NCBI GenBank assembly: GCA_036873755.1
Contig: JAVTVY010051595.1
Span: forward strand, 186,001 to 250,000
DNA: 64,000 bases
Reading direction: 5' to 3'
DNA from: Hanleya hanleyi
Lineage: Eukaryota; Mollusca; Polyplacophora; Lepidopleurida; Hanleyidae
Part shown: piece after piece, positions 12,233 to 23,356 of the stretch
Layout: every line of letters begins with the position of its first letter
Position numbering within the stretch: position 1 is the stretch's first letter
Notes under the pieces: generated by a model
Seen by the model: the letters and a program-made list of their open reading frames with translations, nothing else
What the model was told of the DNA's origin: nothing
Databases searched by the model: none
Made by a program: the position numbers and the translations under genes

Positions 12233-13490
12233 GACACTTGAATCTTTATGGACAAAATCATTTACTGTATACAGAATCTAGACTTCAAAAGTGCTATAAA
12301 ACTATATGATGAGAATATATCCTATCTGTTTATAGATCAATTCATACAGGTCTCATACTATATAGTGTATATACATATCTGCCACAAACATGGCCAACTG
12401 TGATGTACTACACACACATGACACACATGTATCGTCAATAAAATGTATATTACTTGATCTACCGAGTTTACTGAGCATATTGGGCAGTCTGTCTGCATGT
12501 TCCCCAGTGAATAGGTAGCTGGTAATATAGTTAGCTAGACAAGTCTCTCTGAACAACAGTCCGGATTCTCGCAGCAATCTATGGGTTGTTCTGATTATTC
12601 CCTATACATACATATAGGGAAGTATTTTCAACAAGAGAAGAATGACAAGGATTGTTATAAGACCAAATCACCAATTATGGCTTGACTGAGCATAGTGGGT
12701 GATGTCAAAGTCCACACATGTTCAGTAACATCACATCGGTGTCTATATCAAAGAATGGTCATAATGTCACCTTTTACATGTACGAGCTTTCATTGAACCC
12801 ACCCACTGCCCTAAGGGGTATGTCCCCACCCCAGGGGATTGAGCATACCCTCATATACTATATCTATAGGTTAGCCAGGTGTTTGAACGGACATGAATAT
12901 TCCTACTACGTGACGTAAATCAGAACCAACCCGGCAGGAACACCCAAAGGGGCCGCAGTAATTAAATAAAATAGGGAGATTGCATGCCCTTTCTATACTA
13001 CTCATCGCGCACTACTCATCGCACATGCGTAGTCGACCCATTCAACTGTAGGGTGCAAGCCTGGCCCATGGAACCTCAGGTAGTGAAAACCCCAGGTCTC
13101 TCGCCCCACCCTATTCCGCGCCACACCTATGCGATCCGCGGTGCCCTTTCTATACTACTCATCACGCATGCGCAGTCGACCCATTCTACTGTAGGGTGAC
13201 CAAGAGATCTCATGAAGTAGGATTAAGAAGTGAAACCCACATGTCTCTTGGCTCCTTGGTCGGCTTCTTTAATAGTATGAGTAAAGCGGAGTAGGAGGAG
13301 GAGGAGAAGGAGGAGGAGGAGTAGGAGGAGGAGTAGGACACGCCACGGATTATACTAGGGAGATGTAATAGCCTCTACATCCCTCCACTTGCCGTACCAG
13401 TAGCTATATTTCAGAAATGTCCCCTTTATCCCGTATAGCTGACTCTATAATATTGAAATTCATTACTTTACCATCTATACCATTAAGGAT
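12233..13490. other. Intergenic stretch with a short tandem duplication and a GGA-rich tract
   Basis: A reverse-strand open stretch (12577-12353, LLRESGLLFRETCLANYI...) looks weakly exon-like but has no supporting signals. A block of about 55 bp beginning GCCCTTTCTATACTACTC occurs at 12988 and again at 13142. A purine (AGG)n tract lies at 13280-13340. Nothing else is convincing. Confidence 0.45.
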
Positions 13491-13499
13491 ATATATAAA

Positions 13500-14610
13500 G
13501 TCCCATGCGAGATTCGAACTAGAGTAAACAAACTAATCGCCAGCACTCTATGTTGGCCATCAAGCCACTCAGCCAACTGACCTCCCTCAAAATAGAAGGT
13601 ACCCCCCAAAAACGGGAGGTACCAGACTGGTAGTCTTGAAAGCGAACATACAGTACCCCTTTGATGACCGTAATGACACAGCTTCCATGGCTGAAAACAT
13701 AGGAAGATATTTTTTTCATTTAGAAAGCGATCATATAAAAGAATTTTCGATATTTGGGATTACACTATCTTTAGTATAGCACAGATTCCAGTGCTGAAAG
13801 TTGGTCTAGTCCCATGCGAGATTCGAACGAGCAACCCCCAGAGTAAAGCACCTAATCTCCAGCACTATACTTCGGCCTCCCACAAAACAGGAGGAAGCAG
13901 ACAGGTAGTGTTGAAAGCGAACATACAGTACCACTCATATGACGGTATTAACACAGCTCCCATAGCTGAATACATAAGAAGATATATTGTTTTGTCATTT
14001 GAAAAGTGTTTATGTATTCAGCTGTGGGAGCTGTGTCATTACATTTATCAGAGGGGTACTGTATGTTTGCTTTCAAGACTATCGATCTGCCACCTTCTAT
14101 TTTGTGCGAGGCATGTTGACTTAGTGGTTTATATCACCGACATATAGTCCGGGCGATTTGTTGCCTTATTCTAGGGGTCCATGGTTAGAATCCCACATGG
14201 GACTCGACCAATTTTTAGCACTAGAATATGTGCAATACTAAGATAGCGAAATCCCGAAAAAACGAAAATACTGTTATATGATAACGTTCTACATGACAAA
14301 AAATTGTTTATCTACTTACGTATTCAGCTATTGAAGCTGTGTAATTACGGTCATCAGAGGGGTACAGTATTCTCGCTATCAAGACTTCCGGTTTGCTACC
14401 TCCTATTGTGTTGGAAGGATCGATGAGTGAGTAGTTCGATTGCCGACATTTTGTGCTCGCGATTAGGTGACTTACTCTTGGGGTCGATGATTCGAATCTC
14501 GCATGGGATTCGACCAATTTTCAGCGCTAGAATCATGCTATACTAAGATATTGTAATTCCAAAATAACGAAAATACTGTTATATGATCCTTTTATAAATG
14601 ACAAAAAAAA
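13500..14610. repeat. Cluster of four tRNA-derived SINE copies, two per orientation
   Basis: Two units read on the minus strand (13500-13795 and 13801-14005) and two on the plus strand (14006-14280 and 14305-14605), meeting near 14008. The plus units carry a tRNA-like promoter: A-box-like TTGACTTAGTGG (14116) with B-box-like GGTTAGAATCC (14183), and B-box GATTCGAATC (14488) in the next copy. Each unit has the shared body (GGGAGCTGTGTCATTAC / GAGGGGTACTGTATG). They are divergent and carry no coding capacity. Confidence 0.7.
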
Positions 14611-15780
14611 TATGCCGCTATCTGTGTGCATTTTATGGCTTTGATGTTTGGCTGTTATCTGTGGAAATACATAACTTTTCCTATTTCAGAAAATTGAGTT
14701 ATGTATATAGTGTTGTGTTATGTGTATAATGTTTTATTTACCGTGGTCAGTCATAACAGGATGAAATGTACAAAGTACAATAATTTAATAATTTATTCCA
14801 TTAATTAATTTGGTGGTTCAGAGAAAAGTTTAATGTGCGTTTGAAGTCCTCCGACGTTGAAACTACTGATTTGGCTTGGAACCTTGACATCCAGTACCCA
14901 GCATGGAAAGCAATCTCGAGTGAGATCCTGTGGCAAGTTGTCCACTTACCTTGGAAAGAATTCGTTCAGGTTTTCAAAAGTTACTGTCCATAAATGAAAT
15001 TTTAACTTGGCCCCCAGGTGGCACCACCTATAGGCGGATCACCGTTAAAAACAAGCCCAAGAGAGATCTTGAGGTGATGTCCTCACATACCAAATTTGAA
15101 GAAAAAAAATCAGTTATTGTCCGGACACACGGACGGACCCGAATACTATATTCCCCATTTAGCCCTTCTGGGGACAATTATAGAGGGAAAACATAATGAA
15201 TGTACTGCAGCAGTTCCAAGTTGAGGAAAGTTTTCTCAAACGATTCGAGCACCCTATGCAACGAATGGCTTAAATAATGGTTACATGGATGCCGGAAATA
15301 ATATTTTACAAAAACTGAATATTATATTTTAAAATGACATACATGGTATAGAACTGAAAGAAAATCTTGACCAAAATTAGGATCTTTTGTACCACTGACG
15401 AAGTTCACAAATGTTTTTAAGCATCTCCTTTATTGAAATATTCACCGGTTTTGCATATTATCATATAAGTGTAACCTGCAGTTTCAGGTTGCTGTGATCT
15501 GCTACTTTCAAATTATTAAAACATTTTCAACAGTGACACCAATTTGCAACAACAACAGTTTCACACTGGCGGATATAACATGAGGGTGAGACTCACAAAA
15601 CGCCTCGGCTTCCTTCAAGTAATTGATATTGCAAGATATTATGACTATACTAATCATCCAGAATTGTCATTTTTAGAGAATATCATCAATTCTGCAGATA
15701 TAACAGCTACATTCAAGAATATATTTCACAAAATCATATCTAAATTAATACACAAGTAAGGGTCATAACTCTGTAAAATA
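14611..15780. other. Intergenic, with one interspersed-repeat piece
   Basis: About 14930-15190 resembles a dispersed non-coding repeat (CCCCAGGTGGCACCACC ... GGACACACGGACGGAC). The open frames over it are not protein-like. The rest shows nothing recognisable. Confidence 0.4.
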
Positions 15781-15839
15781 AGGCTTTTTAGGCTTATAGA
15801 ATGGTAGCGGTCTGGAGCATAGTTCTTCAGATATAACTG

Positions 15840-17150
15840 GTTACATTCAAATTACGACTTAGTTATCTAGTAATTACGAGTCCACTATCTCGTTATTACG
15901 AGTTAGCTATAGAGAGTGCAAATGTCTTAGTATGGCAGAAAGTGGTGGGGTGGCAACGTCACTTCCGGTCCAAAATGGCGGCCGGTGTTAGAGGTCACTT
16001 ATAGCGATGACGTTATGTCCGGCTGTCCGAGGAATAGTATAGAAAGTGACGCCCTAAGTCGACCACCTGGTCCACGGTCCACTAAGTCAAAGGTCAATCC
16101 ATAATGGCGGCATACGGTCAAAGGTCTAGCCATTTAGTATTATAGAAAGGGCACAGAGGCCGCGTATAGAGGGTAGGTCAGCAGCTGTGTGTATGACGGA
16201 GAACCAATGGGGCAAGAAACTTGGAAGATTCACTAAAGGGAAGTTTTGGAGCCTGGAGTTTGTTCTATGATGCCGGAAATAGTCCGTGGGTCATCTTCTC
16301 AGTCACCAATTGTCGCAAAACTTTTAACCCGAATCGGTTACATCTATATATTTTTGGAAAGAGCATAATTATACAATTACGTCGAGTCACACGAAAATTG
16401 CGGATTCAAGACTCTGAACGCAAACTTTCCCATTCAAACTGTTATAAGATTTCTAGAAATACCATTTTAAAGTAGCAAAATTGGTCATATTCGGGCTGAT
16501 TTTCAGAAAAAAAACCCCTGTAATAGCGATTTGAACTAAACATATATTTGTGTTTCCCGTAGCGGCGCCAGGATTAAATGAAGAAAAAAATCAGGGATCA
16601 ACCTACCCGATTTCTGTCAGATTTTCTGGACGTAAATATTCCACGATTTTGAAGCACGTAAGAAGGAGCATAACTCAGGCTGTACAAAATTGTCTTCCTT
16701 ATCCAGGGAACAGATATCGGGGCTTCTTGATTCCTATATGCTCTTTTGAAGGACCTATGCCCAACAGGATAGTACCATGGTTATGAGCTAACAAACAGGG
16801 AAGCTAAAACGGCCGCTCTGCCCTATTATGAAACCATAGGGCCACTTCATACAAAACCAAGGCCTAAAAAGATTGTTCGTTTCTGGTAAGCCGATCTACC
16901 TGGAAAAAATGTGCCTTACCTCAAAAGTTTTTATTGGATTTTGATAAAAAAAAATACACAAATCTGTTGCACTACCTCGTTATGAAAACGCTAGTGAAGA
17001 TAATAAGGTACCAACGCGTAATTACGAGATAGCTAACGCGTAATTACGAGATACCCGTTTAGATTTTCTTTTCTCCATGGCCCTAGACGTTTCCAGCCAA
17101 CGCGTAATTACGAGATAGCTAACGCGTAATTACGAGATACCGGTTTGGAA
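15840..17150. mobile_element. Possible non-autonomous element with TAATTACGAG-rich ends
   Basis: The left end (15870-15915) has TAATTACGAG / CGTTATTACGAG motifs in both orientations. The right end (17018-17145) has four ACGCGTAATTACGAGATA units. The interior (16200-16800) has two short ORFs without recognisable domains. The clustering at both ends suggests subterminal repeats, but no clean terminal inverted repeat or target duplication was found. Confidence 0.35.
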
Positions 17151-18200
17151 TACGCTTCACACAACAAGTTATGTTATTTTTACTTTTTAGTGTGCACAGA
17201 TAGGGATTCGCGGATAACGGGTTTAGTAAAGAAGATTTGTGACAATCCTTCATCAACGTTATAAGTCGGACGTCTCGAAAACGAGTAATTCTATTGATTG
17301 ATGGTAAAGCCGAAGTGTCAGTTCTGATTTGTTAAACACATCAAATTTCTTGAAAAAAGATACAACGGAAGTTGATTTGTGGTTGGAATTTTGCCTCCCG
17401 CATACACACCCGTACACATATTGAACTCTTTTCGAGAACTACTAAAATGAAGATTAACATTGACCACTGCGATGGACCCTTTGGCATTCATGCATATGTT
17501 AGTAATTATAAGTTTCCTGCAAATCCACTGAGGATACAAGTTTATATATACGTAACTGTTGGCATTTGTTAATGTATCGACAGTTTAAATGTAGACGCGG
17601 GTGTATTAAAATATTTGTATAATACTCGACTCATATCCTGATAATAACTATCTCAGTGGTCCAGAGTTGAGAAAGTAAATAGGCCTACGTAATCGGATAG
17701 CAGAACCCACCATTATCACCGGTGTACACTGTCAGTTTTCCGGGTCCTTTCCTGCTTGAAGTAGATACATTTTAATATCATCACATGGCACATTTAATAC
17801 ACTTGCCTATAACTGGTCCTTCGAACGGCGATTTACCTTTGTTTATACCCTCGTACACTGCCTTACCCTCCTGGTTCTGCCGTGGATACCTGACCCTTCG
17901 TTTTTTCTGTGTTTTAAATAACTCTCCCTGGTCCCTGGTAATGCTGACAAAGTGTCTTTGGGGTTGTATTAACGGCTGGGATTCCTCCGAAGTACAATCC
18001 AAAGCATACGATTTCGCTGACGACAAAACCTTTTCAAAACACTTGCCCGAACGCAAAGCTATCCTGATAAAGTTACATGACTTTGTTACCAAACAACATT
18101 CTGGCCTTCAATGGGTGTCAGATGCCCTTTTTTTTTACTTACTTTTTTCGTTTAGGCTCCCCACAGTATTCACAATACCGACTTGCAGAACATTCCGGAT
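17150..18200. other. Gene-poor stretch
   Basis: Open frames on both strands over 17781-18219 are about equally plausible, and neither has recognised domains or clear splice sites. No RNA gene or repeat is seen. Confidence 0.35.
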
Positions 18201-18216
18201 ATTCCGACCAAAACTG

Positions 18217-18895
18217 TGACGGTAGGACCAGACAAATATATTGTGACCGTAGGACCAGACAAATAAACTGTGACCGTAGGACCAGACAAATAAAATGTGA
18301 CCGTAGAACCAGACAAATAAACTGTGACCGTAGGACCAGACAAACAAACTGTGACAGTAGGACCAGACAGATAAACCTTGACCGTAGGACCAGACAAATA
18401 AACTGTGACCGTAGGACCGGACAAATAAACTGTGACCATAGGACCAGACATACAAACTGTGACCGTAGGACCAGACAAATAAACTGTGACCGTAGGACCA
18501 GACAAATAAACTGTGACCGTAGGACCAGACAAATAAACTGTGACCATAGGACCAGACAGATAAACTGTGACCGTAGGACCAGACAGATAAACTGTGACCG
18601 TAGGATCAGAGAAATAAACTGTGACCGTAGGACCAGACAAATAAACTGTGACCGTAGGACCAGACAAAGAAACTGTGACCGTAGGACCAGACAAATAAAC
18701 TGTGACCGTAGGATCAGACAAATAAACTGTGACCGTAGGACCAGACAAATAAACTGTGACCGTCGGACCAGACAAATAAACTGTGACCGTAGGACCAGAC
18801 AAATTAACTGTGACCGTAGGACCAGAGAAATAAACTGTGACCATAGGACCAGACGAATAAACTGTGACCGTAGGACCAGACAAATAAACAGAGTC
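18217..18895. repeat. 27-bp minisatellite, about 25 copies
   Basis: The unit is about TGTGACCGTAGGACCAGACA plus AATAAAC, with scattered substitutions. Because 27 is a multiple of three, one frame per strand stays open: CDRRTRQIN repeats on plus (ORF 18077-18904) and SGPTVTVYL repeats on minus (ORF 18991-18170). The minus ORF has a unique N-terminal part of about 35 residues starting at an ATG with a purine at -3, so expression is possible but unproven. Confidence 0.9.
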
Positions 18896-18991
18896 GACTA
18901 CTAAAATTATAGTAAGATTATTAAACTCCGGTTTAATTTGAGTCAGCGTTAAGCCGAATCTTGTCTCTGAGTCCATACTTTCGCTGCTCAT

Positions 18992-19660
18992 TTTCTTGGA
19001 TGGTATTTTCGGAAGAAGACGCTGGTTTCTCGAAAGCTTTTTAACAAATTAGACAAAAATTGCATCCAAAATCACCGCTACATACTATTTGGGTAAGTAT
19101 TTGAATTTATTTCCATGTATATTTGTTTTATTACGGCATGCTATTCTGCCCGACTTGAGCTCTTAAGCAGTCACATTAACTGTTGACTGTATCTCTTTCA
19201 AACGGGCATTTGTTCAAACTGAAATGGAGAGAAAATATCAGCGGTGAAGAAAGAAGTTTGCAAAAAAGTTAGAACTGCCAACACGCGCTTGGCTCTGATT
19301 CCCATTTCTACTTTGCTAAGGTTTTTCAAAGAACATGTATCACATTTTAGAGGGACCTAGTATGAAATTCACTTCAAGTTTTCGATTTTAATGTCGATTT
19401 CAGTATGTCGCGTGATTCCAAATTTCTTGTCTACGTTCTTGGCTGAGCAATCTGCGGAAAAACATTAGATCGGTAAAAGAAATAATTAACTAAATAAATA
19501 ATAAATGCGAATCATTGTTTTCTGTCAGCAAAGCGACATATTAATGAATGTGCTTTACCATTCCCCTTCTTTTAAGGTTTCCCCTTTTTACATAGCTTTC
19601 TTAGATGTCAATAAAATCATGTTTATTGACAAAATGCGCCATTGCCTCACCGTACAACTG
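18992..19660. other. Intergenic stretch
   Basis: No ORF with recognisable domains, no RNA gene and no clear repeat. Confidence 0.4.
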
Positions 19661-19661
19661 T

Positions 19662-20012
19662 CCAGTCCATCATTTAATATTCAGCCGTCCTCCGTTAAAG
19701 ACCTAATTCTTATACGACATAAAACAAGACATTAACACAAAAAAAACAACAGTAAAAACAACAAGAGTCAATAGTTTTCAATGATGCCGACAAGATATCA
19801 TGTTTTTTTTAAAATATCAAATCCGTATCGCTGATCAGTGTTCTTAATCTATATGAATTGTAAAGTTGTACATTGCCTGTAATGCAGCAATGTACAACTT
19901 TACAATTCATATAGATTAAGAACACTGATCAGCGATACGGATTTGATATTTAAAAAAAACATGATATGTTGTCGGCATCATTGAAAACTATTGACTCTTG
20001 TTGTTTTTGCTG
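19662..20012 (+). mobile_element. MITE-like element with a 127-bp near-perfect hairpin
   Basis: Arms 19750-19876 and 19887-20012 are inverted complements with very few mismatches and a 10-nt loop. The leader at 19662-19750 (TCCAGTCCATCATTTAATA ... CAGCCGTCC) and the arm sequence (ATGATGCCG, CTGATCAGTGTTCTTAATC) recur at 39950-40085, 40550-40800 and 62268-62465, which defines one repeat family in the window. Confidence 0.8.
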
Positions 20013-20840
20013 TCTCCCCCCAGTGTTATGAATTGTGTCAGTTTTATTCTCACTTCTTTTATGTTACCGTACCCTTATTTGTGTCACTTTGTACAGCTTT
20101 AATTCGGTACAGAAGTTTATAGAATAGTTTAGTATTTTTAACATGCGAAACGAAGGAGTTGTTTTTCAGTAACATTGTAACCATGCCATCACAAATGAAC
20201 ATAAAGTTCGAGATTTCAGTCGAAATAATTTGATGTAGAAAGTCAAGAAGGATATTTGTCATTGGTCTTATACCACTTCTTCAAGTTGGCGGTTTATAAG
20301 ATTTTCAACTACTTTCTCCACCTTTGACGTTTTCTCGTAATTACAATATAATCCAAGCATGCGTAAATTAAATATATATAAATCTACGCTTAGGCTGTAT
20401 TTCTTGTGAGAAGAAGTGATCAGGAGTTTTCTGTGCTGGCAACAAGATATCATGAAATTCCTGTCGGTGATCAGTTTTGTTTTATGGCGACAACACAGAG
20501 TGCCAGATCCTCGGAGTTCAGATTTGGATATATGACGGAGATCTTAAAAGATAGCAGTGAAACATTCTGAATCATGTCACGTTTCCAGATTATTCTATAA
20601 CACTCACACCTATTACACACTGATAACCGTGCAATTATTACACGATTTAGCACGGTTAAGAACTTTGTGACGTATGAAATCTACACCCGTGATCTTGACA
20701 CGCACCGGTGTTCACTCGATAGAATCCATTTCACGGGGCGGATGATAAATGGCAGGAGAAAGTCTCGTCTGTCTGTACAATCGAATAAACAAATAGAATG
20801 GATACCCTGCAAGTAGGAACTTCAGTTTATTTTAAAGGCA
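20013..20840. other. Intergenic stretch
   Basis: Short ORFs only, none with recognisable domains. Confidence 0.35.
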
Positions 20841-20844
20841 GAAG

Positions 20845-21096
20845 ATGTATAATCGCAGATATTTACAAACCAATTGGAACATACGAGATACGAGAAACAG
20901 ATCAACAGGAGAAACAAGACGTGCTTTCAGATATGAATTATCTAGAGAAGGGGAGATCGCAGAGTTCATGAGGGACTCAGATGATGAACGTCTTCTTGCT
21001 GTTTTAAATGAGACACAACACGAGTGTGATCAGCTGAACAAAGGTAGATTGTTCTCCGCTGACGATGAGAAATTAAGAGATCTGGCTAACAAATGA
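20845..21096 (+). CDS. Small charged hypothetical protein (83 aa)
   Basis: The ORF starts at an ATG after GGCAGAAG (purine at -3) and is rich in Arg, Glu and Asp (REGEIAEFMRDSDDERLLAVL), suggesting helices. It is not recognised. A recombinase-like fragment follows 160 bp downstream on the same strand, so the two could be parts of one decayed element or of a spliced gene. Confidence 0.35.
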   Translation: MYNRRYLQTNWNIRDTRNRSTGETRRAFRYELSREGEIAEFMRDSDDERLLAVLNETQHECDQLNKGRLFSADDEKLRDLANK

Positions 21097-21234
21097 AATG
21101 AACCAGAGACCGAAAGGCACGAAATGGGGAATACGAATATTTAAAGGTATTAAATTCGTTTTATATTATTAATCAAGTCTTATAAATAAATACATCTAAA
21201 GAAAAAACGTTTAGATCTAACAAAAAAATCCGCT

Positions 21235-21480
21235 TCTGAATATACCGGTATTAAGATGCAAACATTGGATCGTCGTTACAGCAACCATTGTTTGACATCA
21301 ACAACTGCCACGGTTCTGCTTGAGGCGGATGTGTCTATCACTTATGTGATGTCGGTAACAGGCCAAAGAAATGAAGCCAGTGTCAGAAGATATGCGCGTA
21401 AACCGTTTGTTCCGAGGCAGCGGCAAATGAGTGAATTATTGCAAACTGCTGGCTCTAAAACACCTACAACATGTGTGCCC
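21235..21480 (+). pseudogene. Tyrosine recombinase C-terminus, Crypton-like, degenerate
   Basis: The segment reads NHCLTSTTATVLLEADVSI, then VMSVTGQRNEASVRRYARK, then MSELL. This matches the C-terminal catalytic block of Crypton-type tyrosine recombinases, where H-x-x-R, G-H and the nucleophilic Tyr are expected. The Tyr is kept (RRY), but the arginine of HxxR is Thr/Ser and the histidine after TG is Gln, so recombinase activity is unlikely. The ORF extends to 21651 without further similarity. It could be a dead fragment or a domesticated domain. Confidence 0.6.
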
Positions 21481-21842
21481 ACGTTATGTAACAGAAGCTC
21501 GACATCAAATGTTTGTAATTTCACATCTGTTCCACAGTCATCACATTTTGGCGGTTTTGTCCAAAATGCCAATGCTTCCAATAGCACCGTGAACATAAAG
21601 GAGGTGTTCGGTTTGACCGTAATTCTTTTCCTTAGTGGGTTGCGTTTATAAACCGAAAATATAATTTCCTCTTCTTTACTTGAAAAGTTATTAGCTTGAA
21701 AGAGAAAATACTGAATTTTCATATTCTCAATTTTCACCGACAAGAGATTTGTCAAAAAAATATTACGAGTATTAGAAAATAAGCATTTGTTTGTTTTTGC
21801 AATTTTTGGCGATATTCTTGAAGGCAATTCCCTTCATATATA

Positions 21843-21945
21843 AAATATGACACCTTTAACCAAAACGAGTCTTACATATCGAAATGCGGTGCGTTTGATC
21901 CGAAATGATGCTGAAAAATCGTTTTGGTTCAGGGTGTCATATTTT
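21843..21945. mobile_element. Short palindromic MITE, copy 1
   Basis: Inverted arms AAATATGACACCTTTAACCA (21843) and its complement (21921-21945). Related copies lie at 35407-35497 and 38281-38383. Confidence 0.65.
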
Positions 21946-23040
21946 CATAATACTGAAATATGTCAAAACGCTTGTAATGCTCTGAGAGGTGTCGTTCACC
22001 GCCATTCAACACATGATTCCTCAAGTTGATAATTGTAACAGCTGCTGTGTCGGACTACAGATTAAAAGAAAGGCAATATTTTGGTTCGAATCCCTGAACA
22101 AATGTTTTCATTTTTATCCTTTTTTTCTCCCATCTTCATTTTGGATTTTAATGTGCAAAAGTAACGTGAAATAAAAGACAGCGAACCCCTAAGGCACATA
22201 ATTCCTTATTTTATTTTAGTTCGTGAATAGAATTGCATACAAAGAACACCACACACAGTCAGACCACTTGTTCAGTGTTTGAATATTCTGACAATCCAGT
22301 AGAGCAAAAAATTAATTGTTATATATATATAATTTCTACATGAGGGTATTTCGTCTTAGGGCAGCGGAACGTTGTAACTATTAATTGAAAAGTTATAAGG
22401 TTAAACTTGTCTTATATCAAGGCCTTTATTAAGAAAATGACCCTCAACAAGTGGTGACGCTTGCTTTCCCAAGTGATTATGCATGTGCCAATATGTTGGG
22501 GTTTTTTGCAGTTTCTTCCTTAATTATTGTTCGCTGAACTTTTGGCAGTGATTTTTCAGTTTTCGAGTAGGTTTATATATTAATATAACTGATTATTGTT
22601 CGTAAATATCTGGGTCGTTCATGAAAAAAATTAATGGTAACTCTATGAGAATATGAACCAGAATTTTTCATTAGACTGGCCTCGCCTGTCTGACAAAGAG
22701 TTGGGGAATACCTGAGTATTACGTCAGAATTTACCGGCCGGCTCAAAGCGAGACACCAAATAGAGCAGCAGAGAGCGACTCTGAAGGGGAAAATATCCAT
22801 CTACAGCGAACACCTCCTTTCCTTCCTAGTTGAATAAATACTGGCAACATTTATCATTGTTTGAGGAAAAGCTGTGAATTAATATTAACGTAAATTTCCA
22901 TCACCATCGTGATTGATTAAGAATGCCACAAAAATACGCTTGTATGCATGTATGTTTTGCGCCCCCTTCACATAAACTCGTCAATTGATATTGGCACGCT
23001 GCCAACCACAGGCCCGCAAAACAAAACTTTTGGGGGGTGT
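21946..23040. other. Intergenic stretch
   Basis: A B-box-like GGTTCGAATCCC at 22084 hints at a tRNA-derived repeat. Nothing else is supported. Confidence 0.35.
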
Positions 23041-23044
23041 GGGC

Positions 23045-23173
23045 GGTGGTATTAGGGTGAAGTTTCGAAATATGGGTTCTCTATATATAACCCCATGCTA
23101 GTTGTGGATTTATATAAAGCATGGGGTTATATGTAGAGGCCCCATATTTCGACACTTCACCCTAATACCAACC
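23045..23173. repeat. Foldback repeat with arms of about 55 bp
   Basis: 23045-23099 is the inverted complement of 23118-23173 with few mismatches (GGTATTAGGGTGAAG at one end, CTTCACCCTAATACC at the other). Typical of a foldback/MITE element. Confidence 0.8.
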
Positions 23174-23356
23174 TAATAAATAATACATTGCGGCGAATCC
23201 TGGATTTAGCATTCTATTGGAGGGCTTTCTTTCATTTGAAAATTGGGCATATTCCGAAAGGAAGAGGTTTGACATATCGTACAAGTGTTCAAATAAACGT
23301 TCTCATGCGGTATTAGCTCATATTAACCGATTCCCATTACAGGTGATAAAACAACA

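Noticed and set aside
12353..12577. Reverse-strand exon-like stretch LLRESGLLFRETCLANY
   Set aside because: Composition looks coding, but no partner exon, reliable splice sites or family could be identified.
13280..13340. Possible CRISPR-like or regulatory array
   Set aside because: Simple (AGG)n microsatellite; no spacers and a eukaryotic context.
17781..18219. Competing ORFs on both strands
   Set aside because: Both are equally plausible by eye, neither has recognised domains; cannot choose.
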